From: Desulfovibrio desulfuricans
GTDB lineage: Bacteria; Desulfobacterota; Desulfovibrionia; Desulfovibrionales; Desulfovibrionaceae
DNA length: 64,000 nt
Reading direction: 5' to 3'
NCBI RefSeq assembly: GCF_024460775.1
Contig: NZ_JANFYZ010000001.1
Location: 558,001-622,000, forward strand
The notes beneath the pieces were generated by a model, which saw only the letters and a program-made list of their open reading frames with translations, made no database searches and was not told the DNA's origin. Position numbers and translations under genes: made by a program. Every line of letters begins with the position of its first letter. Positions within the stretch are counted from its first letter, which is position 1. This document shows, in pieces, positions 37,700 to 46,291 of this stretch.

Positions 37700-38350
37700 A
37701 TGAAATGCGACTGCATTGCAGTGTTGGTAAATACAGATAATTCAATCACCGCCATGGAAAACTGCACCCACCTTTCCCTCTGGCAGCGCGACTGGAGCAC
37801 GGGCAAGGGCTGGCATGCCTGTGATCCAGTGCCTTTTTCTCTTGAAGGCTGCGCAACTCTGCCCCAGATACGCGACCGGCTGCGTCAACTGGCCCTTCTG
37901 CTGCCCGCAGAGGCAGCCATAGCCGGGGCCAGTATTTCCGGCCTTGCCTACAACGAACTGAGCCGGATGGGCTTTTGCCTGTGCGAGCTGGATGCATTCT
38001 CGCCCGATATTCTGGATGCCTTGGCCAGCGAGATTCTGGCTTCCGCCCAGGGGGAGGCTCAGGTTCCCATCGCGCCCACGCCCACAGATACACCCGGCGT
38101 ATACAGCATCAATCTTATGGAAGTGCAGGCCGCACACCCTGAAATTACATCAAAAAAAGCCTTGCGTCCCTTTTTTGCGTCTACGCCCTTTGTGGAACTG
38201 GAACTCATCTGCGGGCACATGCCCCCCTGGCTTGAGGAGCACATGCGCCAGCAGCGCCTGACATGCGCCCTCACCCGGCAGGAAGACGGAACCGTCCGCG
38301 CCCGTATTTCACACGCGCTTTGCGGCGAATCTGCGGCCAATGGACGTTAG
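37700..38350 (+). CDS. AnfO-like nitrogenase accessory protein
   Basis: A 216-residue soluble protein. It resembles AnfO, the protein of unknown role encoded beside Fe-only nitrogenase genes. The shared points are an IAVLVN start, the GASISGLAYNELSRMGF segment in the middle, and the C-terminal pattern of ITSKKALRPFF followed by F-x-E-L-E-L-I-C-x-H-x-P-x-W-L-E. The length also fits. No anfHDGK genes are in the window, so it is more likely to serve the Mo system next door, or Anf genes elsewhere. GGAGATC precedes the ATG at 37700. It is followed by a hairpin and the repeat protein gene. Confidence 0.75.
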   Translation: MKCDCIAVLVNTDNSITAMENCTHLSLWQRDWSTGKGWHACDPVPFSLEGCATLPQIRDRLRQLALLLPAEAAIAGASISGLAYNELSRMGFCLCELDAFSPDILDALASEILASAQGEAQVPIAPTPTDTPGVYSINLMEVQAAHPEITSKKALRPFFASTPFVELELICGHMPPWLEEHMRQQRLTCALTRQEDGTVRARISHALCGESAANGR

Positions 38351-38382
38351 AGCAGTTCACGGATGAAATGGGTTAACTGCTC
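38350..38382 (+). promoter_or_regulatory. stem-loop between the AnfO-like gene and the repeat-protein gene
   Basis: GAGCAGTT (38350-38357) pairs with AACTGCTC (38375-38382). It begins in the AnfO-like stop codon and ends one base before the AAGGAG of the next gene, so it could influence that gene's translation. Confidence 0.45.
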
Positions 38383-38397
38383 CAAGGAGTCAATGAT

Positions 38398-39339
38398 ATG
38401 GGTACTGCCCTGCAATTTGAAACTGTGGCTACGCCCTACGGCACCATCGCCAACGTGCATGTGCTCTCCCGCTGGCCCGGCGGCGCGCCGCAGGATTGCC
38501 GCCTGCTGGCAGAAGATACCGTGCCCACGCCCCACGGCTGGCTCACGCCCCTTTACGAAGCCGAAGACGTGCGCCGCAGCAGCGGCAAGAGCTTCAGCCT
38601 CTACCCCAACGGCATGTGGCGCAGCCTGGAGCTGCAAAATCAAACAACCGTAAACACGCCCCTTGGCGACATGCCCGCCGAATGGCTGGCATGGCACGGA
38701 AACGGTGCGCTCAAGCGCATACTCCTGCGCAAGGGCAAACTCAGCGGTTACTGGACAGAACAGGACGAGCGCAAACTGGCAAGCCAGATATCCCTTTCCC
38801 TGCACGGGCAGGAAATGAGCGCCAAGGTTCAGGGCCTGCGTTTCTATCCTTCAGGTGTACTGGAGAGCGTCACCTTCTGGCCCGGCGAAACAATCAGGCT
38901 CGTCACCCCGCTTGGCCCCATGCCCGTGAGGTACGGCTGCGCCTTTTACGAGAGCGGCGCACTGCGAAGCTGCGAACCGGCGCGGCCTGCGCATGTGCCG
39001 ACCTCCATTGGGCAGCTTGCGGCCTACGACCCTGCGGCCTCGGCCATCTGCGGCGATATGAATTCCCTGTGCTTTGGTGAAGACGGCGAGGTTTCCAGCC
39101 TTGTCACCGCCGCCTGTTCGCTACGCTGGCAGCAGGGCAAGGAGCAGAAATGCATGTCGCCGCGCATGGAAAAAGATCAGCTCACCATGCTGCGCACAGT
39201 GGTTGTTCCCCTGCGGGTAGAATTTCTGCCCAATGGTCTGGTACGCATGGACGATGGCAAACAGATCATGCAGGCCCCCTCGCAGGGCATAACTGTCGGG
39301 CCTTTTGTGGCTCTGCCCGACATGCGCGAGAGCCGCTGA
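38398..39339 (+). CDS. uncharacterised nif-linked protein with internal repeats
   Basis: A 313-residue soluble protein that I do not recognise. It contains at least two good copies of a unit of about 45 residues, at about 63-105 and 148-190: aromatic-Y-P-x-G, then S-[LV]-x-[LF], then V-x-TPLG-x-MP, then a second aromatic and G-A-L-[KR]. Weaker copies with TPYG and TPHG lie near the N-terminus and one with FLPNG near the C-terminus. The beta-turn rhythm recalls MORN/YwqK-like sheet repeats. It has no signal peptide, membrane segment or metal motif. AAGGAG is 8 bases before the ATG. It is probably co-transcribed with the AnfO-like gene, so a role in nitrogenase assembly or control is possible, but this rests on position only. 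Confidence 0.8.
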   Translation: MGTALQFETVATPYGTIANVHVLSRWPGGAPQDCRLLAEDTVPTPHGWLTPLYEAEDVRRSSGKSFSLYPNGMWRSLELQNQTTVNTPLGDMPAEWLAWHGNGALKRILLRKGKLSGYWTEQDERKLASQISLSLHGQEMSAKVQGLRFYPSGVLESVTFWPGETIRLVTPLGPMPVRYGCAFYESGALRSCEPARPAHVPTSIGQLAAYDPAASAICGDMNSLCFGEDGEVSSLVTAACSLRWQQGKEQKCMSPRMEKDQLTMLRTVVVPLRVEFLPNGLVRMDDGKQIMQAPSQGITVGPFVALPDMRESR

Positions 39340-39394
39340 GGTTTTGCGCAGCAACTACAACCCTGCCTTACATTGCAACCAGTTGGACGAGCAT

Positions 39395-39430
39395 CGCGCT
39401 GCCGCAAACATTGTTGCGGCAGCGCGTCTT
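39395..39430 (+). terminator. hairpin terminating the AnfO-like operon
   Basis: A perfect 13-bp stem (CGCGCTGCCGCAA with its complement) and a 6-base loop followed by TCTT, 55 bases after the repeat-protein stop. Confidence 0.6.
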
Positions 39431-39473
39431 GCGCTGTATATGGTCACAGTGCTAGATTGCCGCAGGAGGCTGC

Positions 39474-41492
39474 ATGGAAGTTCCTTTGCTCTATGAAATC
39501 GTCATTATTTTTCTTCTTTCAATATTCGTCACCATCGTCTGCAACAGAATAAAACTGCCCGCTACCGTGGGCTTTCTGCTTACAGGCGTTTTGTGCGGCC
39601 CGTCCCTGCTTGGTATCGTCAAGGATATGCAGGCCATTGATCATATTGCTGAACTCGGCGTTGCCATGTTGCTGTTCACAATAGGCATGGAACTTTCCGG
39701 CGAGGCCCTCAACCGCCTGAAACGGCCCGTTTTTCTGGGCGGCAGCCTACAAATCGGCCTGACAGTTCTTGCCGTGGCGGGCATAGCCATGCTGCTGCGC
39801 GATGCCACCTACCAGAAAGGCCTTTTCTGGGGCTGTCTGGTGGCGCTTTCGTCGTCGGCCATCGTGCTGCGCATTTTGCAGGAGCGCGGGGCCACAAACA
39901 CGCCTACGGGCCGCCTTTCCCTCGCCATCCTTGTTTTTCAGGACATTATGGTAGCGCCCATGCTGCTGGCGGTGCCGCTGCTTGCGGGCACGCTTGAGCT
40001 TTCTCTCCAGGGCGCGGTGTTCTCCACCCTGCGCGTGGTGGTGGTATTGGGCGGCGTACTGCTGTTTGCCCGCTTTGGCCTCAACAGGCTTATGGAAGCC
40101 GTGGTACGCACCCGCACGAGGGAAATACTGCTGCTCTCCACACTTGGCCTGTGCCTTGGCATGGCCATGCTGACCAACCATCTGGGCCTTTCGCTCTCGC
40201 TTGGGGCCTTTTTGGCAGGTTTGATGCTTGCCCGGTCGGAATACAGCATGAGCGTTATTTCGGGCATTCTGCCCTACCGCGATGTTTTCATGAGCCTGTT
40301 TTTCATCTCGGTAGGCATGATGCTGAATCTGGAGTTTTTTTTAGAGCATTTTGTCGCCATTATTGTTCTGACGGTGCTGTTCATTGTCATAAAATCCCTG
40401 CTCACCCTGCCTTCGGTGCTGGTGCAGGGCTATCCCTTGCGCGCGGCCATCATCACCTCCCTCTCTCTCGCGCAGGTGGGCGAATTTGCCTTTGTTCTTG
40501 CGGCATCTGGTCTGGCGGCCGGGTTGTTCGACATGAACGCCTACCAGACATTCCTTGACGTAAGCGTGCTCACCATGATGCTGACCCCCGGCCTTATGGC
40601 TGTGGCCCCGCGTATTGCCGACAAGGTTGCGGGCAAGCGCAACGAAAGGATGCTCGCCAAGGCCGAAGACCACGAAGGCGCCTGCGCCATGGATGACCAC
40701 CTGATTATTGTGGGCTTTGGCATCAGCGGAAAACATCTGGCCCATGTGGCCCGAGAATCGGGCGTATGTTACACCATCCTCGAAATGAATCCTGAAACCG
40801 TTACCCGCTATCGGCACAAGGAACCCATTTCGCACGGCGACGCCTCGCAGCCCATTGTGCTGGAGCATCTGGGCGTCACCAGGGCGCGTGTGCTCGCCAT
40901 CGTCATTTCCGACCCGGCGGCGGTGCGCTCCATTGTTATTGAAGCCCGCCGCTTCAACCCCAACCTGCACATCATTGCGCGCACCCGCTTTGTGAGCGAG
41001 GTGGCACCGCTGCGCGCGCTTGGCGCGGACGAGGTGATCGCTGAAGAATTTGAAACTTCCATTGAGGTTTTCAGCCGCGTGCTGACGCGCTATCTGGTTC
41101 CCCGACAGGATATAGATTCCTTTGCCGCGCGTATCCGGCAGGAGAATTACCGCATGATCCGCCGCATGAGCGCATCGGTAAACTCGCTTGATTCCATGGT
41201 CAGCCGCCTGCCGGAGATGGGCGTTCAGGCCATGCGCCTTGCCGCCGCCTCGCCCCTTTGCGGCATCAGCCTTGCCCAAAGCCAGATGCGCCGCAAATAC
41301 GGCGTAACGGTCATTGCCATTCTGCGTGACGGCGTAACCCAGGCATCGCCCGAACCCAACGACCAGTTCCAGGCCGATGACGTGGTTTATCTGTTTGGCA
41401 AAACAGATAAACTTCTGGCAATAGCCCCGCTCTTTTCCGGCCCCTTGCGCGAATCCGGCAAGGAAACCAGCCCCCCGCCCAAGGCTGCATAG
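39474..41492 (+). CDS. Kef-type monovalent cation:proton antiporter with TrkA domains
   Basis: A 672-residue CPA2-family membrane protein. About 12 helices cover residues 1-390, with the family segments LPATVGFLLTGVLCGPSLLG and LAQVGEFAFVLAASG. A cytoplasmic TrkA-N/RCK nucleotide-binding domain (IIVGFGISGKHLA) lies at about 408-530 and a TrkA-C domain (GISLAQSQMRRKYGVTVIAILR) at about 590-655. It should export K+ or Na+ in exchange for protons under nucleotide control. GCAGGAGG precedes the ATG. It is a single-gene unit flanked by hairpins. Confidence 0.92.
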   Translation: MEVPLLYEIVIIFLLSIFVTIVCNRIKLPATVGFLLTGVLCGPSLLGIVKDMQAIDHIAELGVAMLLFTIGMELSGEALNRLKRPVFLGGSLQIGLTVLAVAGIAMLLRDATYQKGLFWGCLVALSSSAIVLRILQERGATNTPTGRLSLAILVFQDIMVAPMLLAVPLLAGTLELSLQGAVFSTLRVVVVLGGVLLFARFGLNRLMEAVVRTRTREILLLSTLGLCLGMAMLTNHLGLSLSLGAFLAGLMLARSEYSMSVISGILPYRDVFMSLFFISVGMMLNLEFFLEHFVAIIVLTVLFIVIKSLLTLPSVLVQGYPLRAAIITSLSLAQVGEFAFVLAASGLAAGLFDMNAYQTFLDVSVLTMMLTPGLMAVAPRIADKVAGKRNERMLAKAEDHEGACAMDDHLIIVGFGISGKHLAHVARESGVCYTILEMNPETVTRYRHKEPISHGDASQPIVLEHLGVTRARVLAIVISDPAAVRSIVIEARRFNPNLHIIARTRFVSEVAPLRALGADEVIAEEFETSIEVFSRVLTRYLVPRQDIDSFAARIRQENYRMIRRMSASVNSLDSMVSRLPEMGVQAMRLAAASPLCGISLAQSQMRRKYGVTVIAILRDGVTQASPEPNDQFQADDVVYLFGKTDKLLAIAPLFSGPLRESGKETSPPPKAA

Positions 41493-41514
41493 CGCATTTC
41501 GCAATTGCTGCGTC

Positions 41515-41545
41515 AAAGGAGGCGGGGCTTGCCCTGCCTCCTTTT
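41515..41545 (+). terminator. terminator after the antiporter gene
   Basis: AAAGGAGGCGGGGC pairs with GCCC-T-GCCTCCTTT and is followed by T, 22 bases past the stop codon. Confidence 0.85.
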
Positions 41546-41722
41546 AATTGCCAAACTCGGCAAGGTGTTAGCGCTGCCACGGCAAAAGATTCTGCCAAAC
41601 CGGGGCTGGGAACTTGCGCATTTTGCCATTGCCGTCTATTAAAACTGATTACAGATATACTAACGGGAGCAACCCAAAGGGCTGCCCGCTGATAATCCGC
41701 CCTCTTGCGGTATGGATGTACT

Positions 41723-42148
41723 ATGCTTGACGACAGACTGATGCGCGCCATGTTTGGCGAATCACGCAGCATCGCCATTATCGGTGCCAAGGACAAAGCC
41801 GGACAGGCCGTGGACAGGGTCGGGCGCTATCTGCTGGAGCAGGGATACAGGATTTTTCCTGTCCATCCTGTGCGCAAGACCGTATGGGGGCTGCCTGCGG
41901 CAACCTGCCTTGCGGAGCTGCCCGAGCCTGTGGATATCGTCAATCTGTTTCGTGCGCCGGAATACTGCCCTGCCCACGCGCAGGAAGTACTGGATCTGCC
42001 CTGGAAACCAAAAGTTTTCTGGATGCAGCTTGGCATACGCTCGATCGAGGCACGTCAGATGTTAGCCCGTACAGGCATGACAGTGGTTGAAGATTCCTGC
42101 ATCATGGTGGAACACGAGCGCCTCATGCGCCCCTCTCTCACTTTTTAA
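41723..42148 (+). CDS. CoA-binding domain protein (YccU-like)
   Basis: A 141-residue single-domain protein with a Rossmann-like CoA-binding fold: SIAIIGAKDKAGQAVDRVGRYLLEQGY at about 16-42 and the C-terminal VVEDSCIMVEHERL typical of the YccU/succinyl-CoA-synthetase-like family. The biochemical role of these stand-alone proteins is not established. It is the first gene of a tight three-gene unit with the YkgJ-type and DnaJ-like genes. The start at 41723 gives the family's usual N-terminus. Confidence 0.88.
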   Translation: MLDDRLMRAMFGESRSIAIIGAKDKAGQAVDRVGRYLLEQGYRIFPVHPVRKTVWGLPAATCLAELPEPVDIVNLFRAPEYCPAHAQEVLDLPWKPKVFWMQLGIRSIEARQMLARTGMTVVEDSCIMVEHERLMRPSLTF

Positions 42149-42166
42149 GGTCAAGGATTATAGCCC

Positions 42167-42619
42167 ATGTCTGCCGCTCACGGAGAATCTGTTTTCAACT
42201 GCCGCATGTGCGGCCACTGCTGCGAAGGAAGAGGCGGCATTGTCGTAAGCCCCACAGACCTGATCCGGCTGGCAGCGCACATGCAGCAAGCACCGGAAGC
42301 AGTGGCGGACAGCTATTGCGAACGCATTGGCGGCAAGCTCAAAATTCGTTGCGGCGAAGACGGCTACTGCGTATTTTTTCGCCAGGGCAGCGGCTGCGGC
42401 GTGCACGAGGGCAAGCCTTCAATCTGCCGCGCATGGCCCTTTTTTCGCGGCAACATCGAAGACCCGGCCAGCCTTGCCATGGCCAAGGAATTCTGCCCCG
42501 GCATCGAAACTGGCGCGCTGCATGCGGATTTTGCGCGCGAAGGCCGCGACTATCTGCGCGAAAACGGCCTGCTTGCTTCTGATGCCACCTGTGAAGCCAA
42601 TGCGCTTATCCTGAAGTAA
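42167..42619 (+). CDS. YkgJ-family cysteine-cluster protein
   Basis: A 150-residue protein with the YkgJ pattern CRMCGHCC near the start, then C in GYCVFF, C in SGCGVHEGKPSICRAWPFF, and a final FCPG. These Cys probably bind an Fe-S cluster or zinc. The function of the family is unknown. It is 18 bases after the CoA-binding gene and 2 bases before the DnaJ-like gene. Confidence 0.9.
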   Translation: MSAAHGESVFNCRMCGHCCEGRGGIVVSPTDLIRLAAHMQQAPEAVADSYCERIGGKLKIRCGEDGYCVFFRQGSGCGVHEGKPSICRAWPFFRGNIEDPASLAMAKEFCPGIETGALHADFAREGRDYLRENGLLASDATCEANALILK

Positions 42620-42621
42620 TC

Positions 42622-43638
42622 ATGCGACGCCGCCCCCGCCAGATATCGTTGAAAGAATGCTACGACATTCTCAAGCTTAAAAAGGACGCCGATACGGCTG
42701 ACCTCAAGCGGGCCTACCGGCGTCGCGCTTTTGAGCTGCACCCCGATCTCAACCCCGGCAACCCCGATGCCAGCCGGGAATTTCAGCTGCTCAACGAGGC
42801 ATATGTGGCCCTTTCCGCCATACTCAAACATGAGGACGGCGTACGGGCTTCAACAGAGGCCAGCAGGGCTGCCCAGGCAGAGAGCAAGGCGCGGGCCGCA
42901 AAGGAAGAGCCCGCTGACGACAGGGCTGAACAGAAGGCTCAGGCTGAAAATGGCTCTCAAGGCAGCAACGGGCAGCAAGCGGAACCTGACGCAAAAGAAG
43001 CCAGCTCTGGCCCGGCTGACGCCGCTTCCGGGGCACGGACCGCAGACGAGACCGGGAAAGCCCAAAAAGAGCAGAATCAAGAGCAGCAAAAGGACAAAAC
43101 GGCAGACAAAAAAAACGCGCAGAACGGCTATTCAGAGCATGACGTGCTGCGCGACCTGCTTACAGATCCCTTTGCCCGCCGCGTTTTTGAAGATATTTAC
43201 AGCGAACTGAACCGCCAGCATCAGGAAGAAGCGCCCCCCCAGCAGGAAGCGCCTTACCAAAAGGAAGGGCCCACTTTTGGCCAGCCTAAGGAAAAACCCA
43301 CGGCAGAAAAGCGCAATGTAAAACTGCACAAGAGCAATCTGGCCTGGGGCACGCCCAAGTGGAACAAAGACCACAGCAAGGGCGTTACCGGTATGGTCAA
43401 GGGCTGGCTGCGCCGTCAGATTGATGAAGAACAAACCCTTGCCCTGCCGTCGGCAAATCTTGCGCCCGGCAAGCGCATTCGACTGCAAATACGTCAGGCC
43501 CTTTCTGGCGAGCTAAAAACTGTCGAAATCACCCTGCCGCCGGATTTTGCCGTGGGCAAACCCATCCGGCTGCGCGGGCTGGGCAAGCGTGTGGGGCCGT
43601 GGCAAGGCGATTTGTACCTTATTATCACCAACGAATGA
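42622..43638 (+). CDS. DnaJ-like co-chaperone with truncated architecture
   Basis: A 338-residue protein. A J-domain at about 8-70 has the essential HPD (ELHPDLNP), so it can stimulate DnaK. Residues about 75-165 are a low-complexity linker rich in Ala, Glu, Gln and Lys. The C-terminal 60 residues (SGELKTVEITLPPDFAVGKPIRLRGLG) match the second substrate-binding domain of DnaJ/CbpA. The zinc-finger region and first substrate domain of full DnaJ are missing. It is the last gene of the operon. Confidence 0.88.
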   Translation: MRRRPRQISLKECYDILKLKKDADTADLKRAYRRRAFELHPDLNPGNPDASREFQLLNEAYVALSAILKHEDGVRASTEASRAAQAESKARAAKEEPADDRAEQKAQAENGSQGSNGQQAEPDAKEASSGPADAASGARTADETGKAQKEQNQEQQKDKTADKKNAQNGYSEHDVLRDLLTDPFARRVFEDIYSELNRQHQEEAPPQQEAPYQKEGPTFGQPKEKPTAEKRNVKLHKSNLAWGTPKWNKDHSKGVTGMVKGWLRRQIDEEQTLALPSANLAPGKRIRLQIRQALSGELKTVEITLPPDFAVGKPIRLRGLGKRVGPWQGDLYLIITNE

Positions 43639-43661
43639 TCACGCGCTTTCATGCGCGCCGC

Positions 43662-43708
43662 AGTATAAACGAAAAGAGGCCCCTGTGGGGCCTCTTTTCG
43701 TTTATACT
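43662..43708. terminator. very long perfect bidirectional terminator
   Basis: A 22-bp perfect inverted repeat (43662-43683 with 43687-43708) with a 3-base loop, containing GAAAAGAGGCCCC and its complement. It separates the convergent DnaJ-like and panD genes. Confidence 0.93.
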
Positions 43709-43756
43709 AGTCTGCTCATCGCAAGAGCATTTTGCGCGTTCTGTCGGAGCCTGCGG

Positions 43757-44170
43757 CTATTCGGTTTCCACATGAAAGCCAAAGTCGCCCTCTTCTTCCC
43801 CGTCGACCACATAGCGCAGGCGCTCATGAATGCTGTTGTCCTCGTTAAAGGTCAGCACTACGGGTTTACGGCTGTACAGATCCTGTGGGCCGTTCACGTA
43901 TTCGTAAGCGCTGATGATGACTTCATCCCCACGCTGACAGGCCCGGGCCGCCGCACCGTTGAGTATGCAGCAGCGCGACCCCGGCTCGCCGTAGATGACG
44001 TAGGTGGAAATACGCTGTCCGTTGCTCTTGTTCCAGATATACACAAATTCCAGCGGGTAGATGCCCGCCTCGCGGCACTGCTCCGGGTCAAGCGTCACCG
44101 AGCCGTGGTAGTTCAGTTCGCACCCGGTAACACGAATGCAATGCAGTTTTGCCCGCAGTATTTGCAGCAT
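43757..44170 (-). CDS. panD: aspartate 1-decarboxylase proenzyme
   Basis: A 137-residue protein that decarboxylates aspartate to beta-alanine for pantothenate and CoA synthesis. The self-cleavage site that creates the pyruvoyl group is Gly23-Ser24 (YHGS). Lys8 (RAKLH), the ISTYVI region and [12 protein letters not shown] are conserved. The tail ([20 protein letters not shown]) is somewhat longer and more acidic than in E. coli. The start at 44170 is chosen to match the family; the ORF extends further upstream but without homology. Confidence 0.93.
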   Translation of the reverse strand: MLQILRAKLHCIRVTGCELNYHGSVTLDPEQCREAGIYPLEFVYIWNKSNGQRISTYVIYGEPGSRCCILNGAAARACQRGDEVIISAYEYVNGPQDLYSRKPVVLTFNEDNSIHERLRYVVDGEEEGDFGFHVETE

Positions 44171-44433
44171 GACAAACTCTCTTGCGCGGTTGAACGCGCC
44201 TAAAAAAAGGTCGCACAGGCGACCATGAATGATGCCGAATCCGGCAGTTGCCCGCACCGCAGGAGTTGCCAGCACAGGGCAACCCCTCGCGCCGCCCGGT
44301 AGCGGCGGACGCATGAGCACGGCATGCAACAACTATGAAGCGCACCGCAAGCCTCACCGGGCGCGGCCCCGGTTTGGTCGCTACGCTCCGGGCCGCAAAA
44401 GCGGTGTGAACCTAAGCAGACGGCGCAAAAAAA

Positions 44434-44856
44434 TCAATACGCCTTGATGTACTCGTCCATATTTTCCGCAGAGCAGTTGCGGCTGACCCAAAAAGCAGAG
44501 GCCCATACCATCAGGGCTGTGGCCTGCGTGTCGTCCAGACTTTTGATCTTGGCTTCAAGGCTGGATTTGCTGGCCCCATGCCGCAGGTGCACACCGTTGA
44601 TGTCGCAGGCATCCGTAACGCGCAGCAAAAGATACGAAAGCCGCGTATGGTCGGGCATGAGCTTCATATCCTTGTGGGCTTCCACAATGGTTTTCAGCTC
44701 CGCAGCACTAAAGATATGCTTGATGCCCGTGATTGCCCGAAAAAACGTGTCCACCGCCCAGGGAAGGATAAACTCCGCCCCCGCGCTCTTTGTGCGGAAG
44801 TAGTCTTTGAGCCAGCGTTCCTGATCGTCGTTAATACGTGCTGCGACCTGCGGCAT
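44434..44856 (-). CDS. hypothetical protein
   Basis: A 140-residue soluble protein that I do not recognise. It is largely helical, with no signal peptide or membrane segment. The N-terminal part (PQVAARINDDQERWLKDYF) faintly recalls ribbon-helix-helix DNA-binding proteins, but this is not strong enough for a call. GGGGG stands just before the chosen ATG at 44856. It lies upstream of panD on the same strand, with 263 bases between, so an operon is doubtful. Confidence 0.65.
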   Translation of the reverse strand: MPQVAARINDDQERWLKDYFRTKSAGAEFILPWAVDTFFRAITGIKHIFSAAELKTIVEAHKDMKLMPDHTRLSYLLLRVTDACDINGVHLRHGASKSSLEAKIKSLDDTQATALMVWASAFWVSRNCSAENMDEYIKAY

Positions 44857-45116
44857 GATGCCCCCGATGTTGCGTGCGGCCTGGCGCAAGTTCGCCAAGC
44901 ATCGTGTTACGCTATGTTTTCTTTTTGCGCTACACTACCTGCTCGTGAATTTCAAGATAAAATCTAGACTTTTTTCCAGAAACATTGTCCGGGCTTACCG
45001 CAGATCAGGATGCGGGCATGGCAAATATGCCACATGCATGCCCCCTTGCCTAGCCCTGCTTGCCGCGCGCTGCCCTTGAATGTATCCATAGCGCAAGACA
45101 GAATAAAGGAGCTTGC

Positions 45117-46037
45117 ATGCAGAATGCCAGACAGGCTGCGCCCCCACAATTACAATCTACCACAGCACCCAACAAGGACGCAATGCAGCAAAGCGCCGTG
45201 CGCGCAGCCCTGATCCGCATGCACGCAGCCACGGTTCTGTTTGGTATCTCTGGCATTTTTGGCAAATTGTGCCAGTGCTCCGCCGTTGATCTTGTCTGGG
45301 GCAGGGCCGTGGTTGCAGTGGCCGCTCTTGGCTGCATCTGCCTTGTCCGGCGTGATCCGCCCTGGCATGGAATTGCGGCACGCGACCTGACAGGCCTTGC
45401 CGTAAGCGGCATTCTGCTGACCCTCCATTTTGTTACTTTTTTTATGGGCATAAAACTGGGCGGTATTGCGGTGGGTACGCTCGGCTTTGCGTGTTTTCCC
45501 GCCTTTACGGCCCTGTTTGAAGCCATAGCCTACCGCGAGCGCCCAAGCGCCCGGGAATTGCAGTGCATTGGCATGGTAAGCATTGGGCTTGTGTGCCTGA
45601 CGCCCTCGTTTTCGCTGGCTGATACTGCAACCCACGGCCTGCTTTGGGGCATTGTTTCCGCTGCGGTCTACGGACTGGTGGCCATAGCAAACCGGCACTT
45701 TGCCGGGGGCATGTCTGGCATGCAGACCTGCTGGTGGCAAAATACAGTAATAATCATCTGCCTTCTGCCCTTTGCTGCAGCGGATGTGCCGGGCATCGCC
45801 GCTCTGGACTGGCTGTGGATAATCTGCCTGGGCCTTTTATGCACCGCCCTCGCCTACAGCCTTTACGTAAGCAGCCTCACAGCCCTCAAGGCCCGACAGG
45901 CAGCGGTTATCATCACGCTTGAACCTGTTTACGCCATAATTGCTGCGTGGCTGCTCTTTAACGATGCTCCCGGTCTGGGCATTTTTGCAGGCGGCGCACT
46001 CATACTTGGCGCTGTGTTCAGACTCAGCAGGCGATGA
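45117..46037 (+). CDS. EamA/DMT-family transporter
   Basis: A 306-residue membrane protein with ten predicted helices arranged as two EamA repeats; the second ends ALKARQAAVIITLEPVYAIIAAWLLFND, the usual signature. These proteins export amino acids or other metabolites; the substrate here is unknown. AAGGAG is 5 bases before the ATG at 45117. Its long N-terminal tail of about 25 residues is polar. It is a single gene, divergent from the hypothetical protein to its left. Confidence 0.9.
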   Translation: MQNARQAAPPQLQSTTAPNKDAMQQSAVRAALIRMHAATVLFGISGIFGKLCQCSAVDLVWGRAVVAVAALGCICLVRRDPPWHGIAARDLTGLAVSGILLTLHFVTFFMGIKLGGIAVGTLGFACFPAFTALFEAIAYRERPSARELQCIGMVSIGLVCLTPSFSLADTATHGLLWGIVSAAVYGLVAIANRHFAGGMSGMQTCWWQNTVIIICLLPFAAADVPGIAALDWLWIICLGLLCTALAYSLYVSSLTALKARQAAVIITLEPVYAIIAAWLLFNDAPGLGIFAGGALILGAVFRLSRR

Positions 46038-46291
46038 TATAAGCGGCTTTTGGGCTGCAATTAATTTTTTTTAATTCGATAATCACATAAACGCTTACTA
46101 CACAACTGCCATTTCCACAAAATATTATTACAAATGATATAAAGTTTATATTGGATTTGACGATTTTTTTGACTATTAATAATAAAAAAAATTTAGTCAG
46201 ATGTGCTGCGTTAACGGAATGCTATTTTTTTTAACATACGTTATCATCACATCATAATCACCCTTGCATCACGAGCTCACTGGAGGATACC
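46038..46291. other. AT-rich promoter region of the second chemoreceptor
   Basis: About 250 bases, clearly AT-rich, with no gene. TTGACG near 46157 followed by TAATAA could be a weak promoter. No terminator is seen for the EamA gene. Confidence 0.4.
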
